Source: Candidatus Omnitrophota bacterium (GTDB lineage Bacteria; Omnitrophota; Gorgyraeia; Gygaellales; Profunditerraquicolaceae). Taken from it: a DNA stretch of 7,804 bases. Below are positions 1 to 4,910 of the stretch, piece after piece. The notes below the pieces were generated by a model. It saw only the letters and a program-made list of their open reading frames with translations. It was not told the origin of the DNA and ran no database searches. Both the position numbers and the translations under genes were made by a program. The DNA is taken from contig VGKK01000047.1 in the NCBI GenBank assembly GCA_016867095.1, positions 1 through 7,804 of the forward strand, in the 5' to 3' direction. The first letter of the stretch is position 1. Every line of letters starts with the position of its first letter.

Positions 1-12
1 GGAAAAACAAAA

Positions 13-1284
13 ATGCCAAACCAAGAATCTAAAAAGAGTTACAAATTTTTTGCCCCCAAAGTCTTTATCCGGACTTTCGGCTGTCAAATGAACGTTAGGG
101 ACTCGGAGGTTATCGCGGGCTTGCTAAAAGCTAACAGCTATGAGCTAACAGCTAAAGCCGAAGAGGCGGATATTATTATCTTTAATACTTGCTCCGTGCG
201 CCAGCACGCGGAGGAGAAGGTGTGGAGTGAGATAGGAAGGATAGCGAAGTTGTCCACCCGCGTTGCCCCCCCTAGATTTCTCGCTCGAAACGCTCGAAAT
301 CTAAGCAGGGGGGACGCTCGGCCGATGAAAAAAATCATCGGCCTCGCAGGTTGTATGGCGCAAGAATATAAGGATGAGGTTTTCCGGAGGGCGCCGGCAG
401 TGGATTTTGTGGTCGGCCCTTCAGATATCGCTAAGATCCCGGGAATAATTAAAAGTTTGACGCACGACGGATTACTAGAGCGTAAAATATGGGAAACAGA
501 CAGTTCTCTCAGGCCGGAAGAGATATACCATACCGGTTTTTACCAAGATAAAGAGCATGCCTACGTGGTCATTTCCGAAGGTTGCTCTAATTATTGTTCT
601 TATTGCGTGGTGCCGTATGCGCGGGGGGAGTTGCATAACCGTGATGGCCAGGACATATTAAAGGAGATAGAAGAGGCGGTGGTTAAGGGTATAACTAAGA
701 TTACGCTCTTGGGGCAAAATGTCAACGCGTACAGTTCGGGGGCACCAAGTCACTCTGCCTCGCCGGCAGGCAGGCAAGCCACCAAGTCACCAGTTGAATT
801 TGTACGATTATTAAAGATGGTAAATGAAATAAAAGGCCTGGAGGAGTTTAGTTTTGTGACTTCGCATCCGCGGGATACCAGCGAGGAATTATTCAGGGTA
901 ATGCAGGAGTGCGATAAACTAAAGAAATACCTGCATCTGCCGGTGCAGTCAGGTTCAGACAGAATTCTGGAACTGATGGGCCGCGGATATACCCGAAAAT
1001 TCTATTTGGATTTAGTGGATAGTTATCGTAGAATTGTAAAAGATGGAGTGTTAACTACGGACATTATTGTAGGTTTCCCCGGAGAGAAAGAAGCGGATTT
1101 TCAGGATACCTATAATTTAGTCAAAGATACCCGTTTTGACGCAGCCTATATCTTCAAATATTCCCCGCGGCCGAATACCGCGGCGGCAAAATTAGAGGAT
1201 GATGTAGAGAAGAAGGAAAAGGAAAGAAGGCATTCTTTGATTCTTGAATTGCAGAAGAAAATATCTAAACAAAAAAATGGATAA
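13..1284 (+). CDS. miaB: MiaB, tRNA-2-methylthio-N6-dimethylallyladenosine synthase, apparently without TRAM domain
   Basis: A cytoplasmic radical-SAM methylthiotransferase that adds a methylthio group to C2 of i6A37 in tRNA, making ms2i6A after MiaA has acted. The N-terminal MTTase domain shows its three cluster cysteines: C24 in FGCQMN, C60 in NTCSVR and C114 in AGCMAQ. The radical-SAM CxxxCxxC motif is C191, C195 and C198. LLGQNVNAY (232-240) and HLPVQSGSDRILELMGRG favour MiaB over RimO or MtaB. At 423 residues it is shorter than typical MiaB (about 440-475) although it carries two extra stretches, residues about 82-104 and 244-260, both encoded by repeat-like DNA. It ends at KKISKQKNG, just where the TRAM RNA-binding domain normally begins. 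The start at 13 follows GGAAAAAC, a weak ribosome site, and is the first ATG available. The stop overlaps the next gene's likely start by 8 nt. Identity is secure; full activity without TRAM is not known. Confidence 0.95.
   Translation: MPNQESKKSYKFFAPKVFIRTFGCQMNVRDSEVIAGLLKANSYELTAKAEEADIIIFNTCSVRQHAEEKVWSEIGRIAKLSTRVAPPRFLARNARNLSRGDARPMKKIIGLAGCMAQEYKDEVFRRAPAVDFVVGPSDIAKIPGIIKSLTHDGLLERKIWETDSSLRPEEIYHTGFYQDKEHAYVVISEGCSNYCSYCVVPYARGELHNRDGQDILKEIEEAVVKGITKITLLGQNVNAYSSGAPSHSASPAGRQATKSPVEFVRLLKMVNEIKGLEEFSFVTSHPRDTSEELFRVMQECDKLKKYLHLPVQSGSDRILELMGRGYTRKFYLDLVDSYRRIVKDGVLTTDIIVGFPGEKEADFQDTYNLVKDTRFDAAYIFKYSPRPNTAAAKLEDDVEKKEKERRHSLILELQKKISKQKNG
129..154 (+). repeat. Two 12-bp direct copies of AGCTAACAGCTA inside miaB
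   Basis: Identical copies at 129-140 and 143-154, separated by 2 bp, encode residues about 40-47 of MiaB. The protein length here matches the usual MiaB spacing between the SEVIAGLL helix and EEADIIIFNTC. The repeat therefore either replaced native sequence or arose within it. It may be a fragment of a dispersed element or chance. Confidence 0.45.
256..324 (+). repeat. Palindromic element inserted in frame in miaB (family A)
   Basis: A stem-loop sits inside the coding sequence. TAGATTTC (273-280) pairs with GAAATCTA (296-303). Outside that, six C (267-272) pair with six G (308-313) across a 4-nt AGCA bulge. The loop contains CGCTCGAAA twice in tandem (282-290 and 291-299). It encodes residues about 82-104, an Arg/Ala-rich stretch with no counterpart in the MiaB family. 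It falls between the helix after NTCSVR and the strand before AGCMAQ, a surface loop that is about 20 residues shorter in typical MiaB proteins. The frame is intact on both sides. Confidence 0.8.
743..795 (+). repeat. 53-bp dispersed repeat, copy 1, inside miaB (family B)
   Basis: This 53-bp unit matches 2146-2198 at 51 of 53 positions. Its centre holds GCCGGC and its ends carry CACCAAGTCAC-type repeats. Here it is translated as part of MiaB residues 244-260 (Ala/Ser/Pro/Lys-rich). It lies in the variable loop directly after LLGQNVNAY, which is roughly ten residues longer than usual. Confidence 0.88.
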
Positions 1285-2137
1285 CCAATCACCAAGTTAC
1301 AATCACCAGATAAATTCCAATCACCAATATCCAAATCCCAAACGTTTTAGTTTGGTTAAATTGGTTATTAGATATTGGTTATTATTTGGTTATTGTGGTT
1401 TGGTTATTGGTGTTTTACCGGTTTATTCCTTAAACTTAGATAAGATTAAGGTTAGTTTTCTGGAGGGCGATTATAAGGCGGCGATAAGAGAGGGCGAGAA
1501 GTTATTGGCAGGCCAGGCGCAGGCCGGCCGTTCGGACGAGCTTTATTATATCCTGGGGTTAAGTTACGCCAAAGACGGCAATTACCTGCGCGCGTCGGAT
1601 ATTTTTGAGATAATCCTGAAGGAATTTAAAAACAGCGCCTTTACGGAGCAGGCAAGGTTAGGCCTGGGCGATACTTATTTTTTCAGGGGCGATTATAATC
1701 AGGCAGAGGGCTATTTTAAGGAATTGCTGGATAAATATCCCGGCACTAAGTTTAAGGCCCAGGTTTATTATCGCCTCAGCCAGGTCGGATTTAAAAAGGG
1801 AGACACGCAGGAAGGGCAGGCTTACCTGGAGAAGTTAAGGCAGGAATTTCCCGCGAATACGGAATTGATATTTAATAGGGAATTGGGCGCTTTGCCCGAT
1901 TATCATTCAGACTTTTTCTATACCGTGCAGGTGGGGTTTTTTTCCCGGGCTGAGAATGCCCGCAATTTAACCGATAAATTAAGCCAGGCAGGTTACGCTG
2001 CCTATTTTGAGGAAGTGGCCTTAAAAGGCGCCAAGGCCTACCGGGTAAAAGTCGGCAAGGTTAAATCGCGCGCCGAAGCCGCGCAGTTGGAAAATAAATT
2101 GTTACAGCAAGGTTACCCGACAAAGATCTGCCCTTAA
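1277..2137 (+). CDS. Envelope protein with N-terminal hydrophobic segment, TPR-like repeats and C-terminal SPOR domain
   Basis: A 286-residue protein, probably exported or inner-membrane anchored and facing the periplasm. Residues 25-47 form a hydrophobic stretch that could be a signal peptide or membrane anchor. Residues about 54-195 are TPR-like helical pairs, for example ELYYILGLSYAKDGNYLRAS and ARLGLGDTYFFRGDYNQAEGYFKELLDKYPG, as in YbgF/BamD-type proteins. Residues 212-284 are a SPOR domain (FFYTVQVGFFSRAENARNL to GYPTKI), a family that binds denuded peptidoglycan glycans, often at division sites. The start is chosen at ATG 1277, which overlaps the miaB stop. An upstream TTG at 1244 is possible but lies deep within miaB. 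There is no clear ribosome site, so translational coupling to miaB is likely. The first 46 or so residues are encoded by an AT-rich inverted-repeat region, making the N-terminus suspect. The stop overlaps the miaA start. No specific gene name can be given. Confidence 0.85.
   Translation: MDNQSPSYNHQINSNHQYPNPKRFSLVKLVIRYWLLFGYCGLVIGVLPVYSLNLDKIKVSFLEGDYKAAIREGEKLLAGQAQAGRSDELYYILGLSYAKDGNYLRASDIFEIILKEFKNSAFTEQARLGLGDTYFFRGDYNQAEGYFKELLDKYPGTKFKAQVYYRLSQVGFKKGDTQEGQAYLEKLRQEFPANTELIFNRELGALPDYHSDFFYTVQVGFFSRAENARNLTDKLSQAGYAAYFEEVALKGAKAYRVKVGKVKSRAEAAQLENKLLQQGYPTKICP
1281..1411 (+). repeat. AT-rich imperfect inverted repeat of CCAAT/ATTGG units at the miaB-SPOR gene junction (family C)
   Basis: The left part is dense in CCAA/CACCAA units (1284-1342) and the right part in TTGG/GGTTATT units (1350-1411). 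ACCAATCACCAA (1284-1295) pairs with TTGGTTATTGGT (1400-1411) at 11 of 12 positions. CCAATATC (1324-1331) pairs exactly with GATATTGG (1371-1378), and CCAAAC (1338-1343) with GTTTGG (1350-1355). Composition is sharply unlike the flanking genes. It starts at the miaB stop and encodes the N-terminal tail and hydrophobic segment of the SPOR protein. Confidence 0.75.
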
Positions 2138-3129
2138 TGACAAGTCACCAAGTCACCCTGCCTCGCCGGCAGGCAGGCAAGTCACCAAGTCACCAGTTAA
2201 TTGCTAAAAAAAATAAAATTATTTTTTTAGTCGGCCCGACTGCGATAGGTAAAAGTGAAGTTGCGCTTTTATTGGCTAAAAAGATTAACGCCGAAATTAT
2301 CTCCTGCGATTCCATGCAGATTTATCGCGGGATGGATATTATCAGCTCTAAGCCCTTCCCCGCGCTGAGAAAAAAAATACGGCACCATTTAATTGATAGC
2401 GTTGCGCCCACAAGGGAATATAACGTTTCAAGATATTATCGGGACGCGCTGAAAAAGGCAAGGGACATTCTTGGGGCGGATAAATTGCCGCTTTTTGTCG
2501 GCGGCACCGGCCTGTATATGTCAATATTGATAGACGGCATATTTAAGCTGAAGAAGCAGGATAAATCTATCCGCAGCCGGCTTTATCAACAGGCGGAAAA
2601 ATTCGGCAACAGCGTTTTATACGAAAGATTAAAAGAAATTGACCCCCTGGCGGCGCGTAAAATCCATCCTCATGATACCAAGCGGCTGGTCAGGGCCCTG
2701 GAGGTTTTTGAAAATACCGGCCGGCCTATTTCTGAATTGCAAAAAGAAAGAAAAGGCCTGGCCGCGCAATACCCGGTAAGGATTTTTGCCTTGGATATGC
2801 CGCGGGATAAACTTTACCAAAGAATTAACAGCCGCGTAGAGGAGATGTTTGGCCAGGGGCTGGCAGATGAGGTTAAGGGTTTGTTGAGAGTAAGATTAAG
2901 CAAAACTGCTGCCTGCGCCATCGGGATTAAGGAATTAAAAGGTTATTTTGACGGTGATTATAGCCTGGAAGAAGCCAGGCGCCTGATTAAAAAGAATACG
3001 CGTAATTACGCTAAGAGGCAACTTACCTGGTTTAGAAAAGACAAGCGGATTGAGTGGGTCAAAGTCAGGGAGAAAGAAACCGCCGCCGCCGTGGCGGATA
3101 GAATATTTAAAAAACTAAGAAAGGCATAA
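2137..3129 (+). CDS. miaA: MiaA, tRNA dimethylallyltransferase
   Basis: Transfers a dimethylallyl group from DMAPP to N6 of A37 in tRNAs reading UNN codons, giving i6A, the substrate of MiaB encoded two genes upstream. Visible motifs are the P-loop GPTAIGKS (33-40), DSMQIYRGMDI (58-68, substrate and DMAPP pocket), GGTGLY (122-127), HPHDTKRLVRALEV (177-190) and the C-terminal NTRNYAKRQLTWFR (287-300). At 330 residues it is slightly longer than the usual 300-316. The excess is residues 2-20, encoded by the family B repeat and absent from the family. Native sequence resumes at about IAKKNKIIFLVGP. The only ATG in frame near the start is at 2137, overlapping the SPOR gene stop (TAATG). No ribosome site is visible, so coupled translation is likely. 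The gene ends in another TAATG overlap with hflX. Confidence 0.97.
   Translation: MTSHQVTLPRRQAGKSPSHQLIAKKNKIIFLVGPTAIGKSEVALLLAKKINAEIISCDSMQIYRGMDIISSKPFPALRKKIRHHLIDSVAPTREYNVSRYYRDALKKARDILGADKLPLFVGGTGLYMSILIDGIFKLKKQDKSIRSRLYQQAEKFGNSVLYERLKEIDPLAARKIHPHDTKRLVRALEVFENTGRPISELQKERKGLAAQYPVRIFALDMPRDKLYQRINSRVEEMFGQGLADEVKGLLRVRLSKTAACAIGIKELKGYFDGDYSLEEARRLIKKNTRNYAKRQLTWFRKDKRIEWVKVREKETAAAVADRIFKKLRKA
2146..2198 (+). repeat. 53-bp dispersed repeat, copy 2, at the 5' end of miaA (family B)
   Basis: 51 of 53 positions are identical to 743-795. The two differences are single transitions, one in each half. This copy begins nine bases after the start of the miaA ATG and is translated in a different frame from the miaB copy. 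It gives an N-terminal tail rich in His, Gln, Arg and Ser. Confidence 0.88.
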
Positions 3130-4388
3130 TGGAAAAAGCATTATTAGTAACTATCAGGCTTGATTCGGAAAAAGGCAGCTGGAAAATTGAGGATACCGCC
3201 CTTGAGCTGGAGGAGTTGGCCGCTACCTGCCGGGTAGAAGTGGTGGATAATGTTACCTGTCTGCGCGATAGACCCACGCCTAATTTATTTATCGGCAAAG
3301 GAAAGGCCGAGGAGATTGCTTTACTCTGCCAAGAATTGGAGATAGATACGGTTATTTTTAGCCACGATTTATCCAGCGTGCAGCAGCGTAATTTAGAGGA
3401 GGTTATCGGCAAGAAGACTGTTGACCGCACCCAGTTAATTTTAGATATCTTTGCCTGGCACGCCAAGACGCCTGAAGGAAAGACGCAGGTAGAGCTGGCG
3501 CAGCTGCAGTATTTAATGCCGCGCTTAATCGGCAAGGGCCTGATTCTTTCGCGCACCGGCGGCGGAATTGGCACGAGCGGCCCGGGCGAGCAAAGATTGG
3601 AAGTTGACCGCCGCAGGATTAGAGAAAAAATAGACCGGCTAAAAGACGACCTCAAGCACCTGGCTTTACATCGTCAAACCTTGCGCAAGAAAAGAAAGGA
3701 AGGTCTGATTCCCGGTGTCGCGCTAGTCGGTTATACCAATGCCGGAAAGTCCACGCTTTTAAACGCGCTCACTGATGCCGGCCAAACCGTGGCAGACAGC
3801 TTATTTACTACGCTGGACCCGCTCTCTAAAAACCTGCAGCTTCCCGGTGGAGAGAATGTTATCCTTTCTGATACCGTGGGATTCTTGAATAACCTGCCGC
3901 ACCATCTAATAGAGGCCTTTAAGGCGACCCTGGAAGAAGTAATCCAGGCAGACCTGTTGATTCATGTTTTGGATGCCAGCAGCGCCTTGTTGGAAAAAAA
4001 TAACCGCGCGGTATTTTCCGTTTTGAAGGAATTAGGGGCGGAGAAAAAACTGATGATTACCGCCTTAAATAAAATTGACCTTTTAGAAGACCGTTCCTGG
4101 CTGCAGCAGCTAAAGGGAGACTTTGTTAATCCGGTGGAAATCTCGGCAAAAACAAAAGAAAACCTTCCCGCATTATTAGAAAAAATCCAGGATAATTTTG
4201 CCGAGAGAATGGTGAAGGCGGAGATTATGGTTAAGCACGCGCGAATGGGCTTGATAGATTTGTTTTATCGGCAGGGGAAAGTAGAACATATTGAGTACTT
4301 ACAGAAGGGCATAAAACTTAAGGTCAGCCTACCCAGAGTCCTTTACCAGAAGTTACTGCATAACAAAGAGATAAAAGAAATCAATTAG
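3129..4388 (+). CDS. hflX: HflX, ribosome-associated GTPase
   Basis: A 419-residue cytosolic GTPase that binds the 50S subunit. In studied species it splits or rescues stalled and heat-damaged ribosomes. The N-terminal HflX domain (about 1-135) contains PNLFIGKGKAEE (51-62). A Gly-rich linker, GGGIGTSGPGEQRLEVDRR (144-162), is followed by a coiled-coil (about 163-192). The G domain has G1 GYTNAGKST (201-209), G3 DTVG (248-251), G4 NKID (314-317) and G5 SAK (339-341). A C-terminal domain covers about 365-415. Length is normal. The linker motif reads GPGEQR where many homologues have GPGETQ, a mild variant. The start overlaps the miaA stop as TAATG, with AAGG four bases upstream as a short ribosome site. 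It is last in the block; its place after miaA matches the miaA-hfq-hflX order of many bacteria, without hfq. Confidence 0.96.
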   Translation: MEKALLVTIRLDSEKGSWKIEDTALELEELAATCRVEVVDNVTCLRDRPTPNLFIGKGKAEEIALLCQELEIDTVIFSHDLSSVQQRNLEEVIGKKTVDRTQLILDIFAWHAKTPEGKTQVELAQLQYLMPRLIGKGLILSRTGGGIGTSGPGEQRLEVDRRRIREKIDRLKDDLKHLALHRQTLRKKRKEGLIPGVALVGYTNAGKSTLLNALTDAGQTVADSLFTTLDPLSKNLQLPGGENVILSDTVGFLNNLPHHLIEAFKATLEEVIQADLLIHVLDASSALLEKNNRAVFSVLKELGAEKKLMITALNKIDLLEDRSWLQQLKGDFVNPVEISAKTKENLPALLEKIQDNFAERMVKAEIMVKHARMGLIDLFYRQGKVEHIEYLQKGIKLKVSLPRVLYQKLLHNKEIKEIN

Positions 4389-4416
4389 AATATCTAATAA
4401 ATTTTATTAAAATATC

Positions 4417-4445
4417 TTGACAAATTAGTTAAAATATGTTATGTT
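4417..4445 (+). promoter_or_regulatory. Sigma-70-type promoter of hspR
   Basis: A perfect -35 TTGACA (4417-4422) is followed by a 17-bp spacer and TATGTT (4440-4445). A TGT extended -10 lies immediately before the hexamer. Transcription should start near 4452, leaving a leader of about 65 nt that contains the 4460-4499 hairpin. The surrounding 4389-4445 is AT-rich, and no convincing terminator follows hflX. Confidence 0.75.
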
Positions 4446-4459
4446 TACTTTGACAGAAC

Positions 4460-4499
4460 CAAGACCCGGTCTTGCCAACCGTGGCAAGACCGGGTCTTG
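4460..4499 (+). repeat. Perfect palindrome in the hspR leader (family D)
   Basis: An 18-bp stem, 4460-4477 pairing with 4482-4499 without mismatch, closes a 4-nt loop (ACCG). Each arm is itself nearly palindromic around AAGACC/GGTCTT. It starts about 8 nt after the predicted transcription start and ends 4 nt before the purine-rich ribosome site. No T-run follows, so it is not an intrinsic terminator. It is most likely a dispersed repeat; an operator role is possible but unsupported. Confidence 0.85.
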
Positions 4500-4503
4500 A
4501 AAT

Positions 4504-4513
4504 GGGGAAGAGG
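4504..4513 (+). promoter_or_regulatory. Ribosome binding site deciding the hspR start
   Basis: GGGGAAGAGG lies just upstream of ATG 4517 and just downstream of the palindrome. The AGAGG part is 3 nt from the ATG, a short spacing, while GGGGA is better spaced. It favours ATG 4517 over ATG 4502, which lies inside or before the site, and over TTG 4472, which lies in the palindrome. Confidence 0.55.
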
Positions 4514-4516
4514 ACA

Positions 4517-4780
4517 ATGCCTATATTTGATATTCATATTAGCCCTGATGAGCCGGTATATGTTATCAGCGTAGTGAGTAAGCTGGTAGATTTGCCGGCG
4601 TGGACATTGCGCCAGCTGGATAAGGCCGGGGTGGTCCGGCCAAAGAGGATTGGCAAGAAGAGCCGGCTTTATTGTTTGAAGGATATTAAGAGATTAGAAT
4701 ATATACATTATTTAATGGAAGATAAGCACGTGAATATCCACGGTATAAAGATAATTTTAGAGCAGGAAAAAGAAGAGTAA
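4517..4780 (+). CDS. hspR: HspR-like MerR-family heat-shock transcriptional regulator
   Basis: An 87-residue DNA-binding protein. Residues about 14-44, VYVISVVSKLV through TLRQLDKAGVVRPKR, form a MerR winged helix-turn-helix close to HspR. Characterised HspR proteins repress dnaK/clpB operons and bind HAIR inverted repeats (CTTGAGT-N7-ACTCAAG). The start is set by MPIFDIHISPDEPVYVISVV, the purine-rich site before 4517, and the position of a palindrome that would otherwise be translated. It is shorter than most HspR proteins (100 or more residues), with only a brief acidic tail after the wing. It lies directly upstream of clpB, fitting a heat-shock role. I saw no good HAIR site nearby, so self-regulation cannot be shown. 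A non-heat-shock MerR regulator is the alternative. Confidence 0.85.
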   Translation: MPIFDIHISPDEPVYVISVVSKLVDLPAWTLRQLDKAGVVRPKRIGKKSRLYCLKDIKRLEYIHYLMEDKHVNIHGIKIILEQEKEE

Positions 4781-4781
4781 C

Positions 4782-4850
4782 CCTTCGATTCATTTCATTC
4801 ACTCAGGGTTATCCTGAGTGAGCAAAGTGAGTCGAAGGATAATTTTTTTT
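4782..4850 (+). terminator. Long palindrome with T-run, possible hspR terminator (family E)
   Basis: Arms 4782-4807 and 4813-4838 pair over 26 positions with two mismatches and three G-U pairs around a 5-nt loop (GTTAT). ATAATTTTTTTT follows (4839-4850). It starts 1 nt after the hspR stop. The hairpin plus eight T could end hspR transcription, although the two internal mismatches weaken it. The arm ends CCTTCGA/TCGAAGG and the CTCAGG/CCTGAG core resemble a palindrome type I recall from draft genomes of uncultured bacteria, so it is probably also a dispersed repeat. Confidence 0.7.
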
Positions 4851-4859
4851 ACCTTTATA

Positions 4860-4886
4860 TTAGCACTCTGGTTAAGGAAGTGCTAA
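4860..4886 (+). promoter_or_regulatory. CIRCE operator (HrcA site) upstream of clpB
   Basis: TTAGCACTC, 9 bp, then AAGTGCTAA: one base away from the perfect CIRCE consensus TTAGCACTC-N9-GAGTGCTAA. It overlaps a TATATT (4856-4861) that could be a -10 box; no convincing -35 lies at the proper distance. HrcA repressor is expected to bind here and release on heat or protein-folding stress. It ends 24 nt before the clpB start. Confidence 0.93.
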
Positions 4887-4897
4887 TTCAATAACTT

Positions 4898-4904
4898 AAA
4901 GGAG
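4898..4904 (+). promoter_or_regulatory. Strong ribosome binding site of clpB
   Basis: AAAGGAG lies 6 nt before ATG 4911 and is the clearest Shine-Dalgarno site in the window. It fixes the clpB start and suggests strong translation once the HrcA block is lifted. Confidence 0.85.
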
Positions 4905-4910
4905 TCTGAG

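Noticed and set aside
1244..1276. TTG 1244 as start of the SPOR protein
   Set aside because: It would add 11 residues read out of frame within conserved miaB sequence; ATG 1277 gives the usual short overlap.
2137..2200. CRISPR-like repeat array from the recurring CACCAAGTCAC units
   Set aside because: Only short irregular copies occur within one element; there are no equal spacers and no cas genes.
4460..4499. Intrinsic terminator for hflX
   Set aside because: The hairpin is strong but no T-run follows, and it lies downstream of the hspR promoter.
4472..4516. Extended hspR start at TTG 4472
   Set aside because: The extra residues would be encoded by the right half of the palindrome, no ribosome site precedes it, and HspR-like homology starts near ATG 4517.
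4801..4832. HAIR-like HspR operator in the palindrome after hspR (ACTCAGG-N5-CCTGAGT)
   Set aside because: The half-sites are in the opposite order to HAIR (CTTGAGT-N7-ACTCAAG), the spacer is wrong, and the match is explained by the palindrome core.
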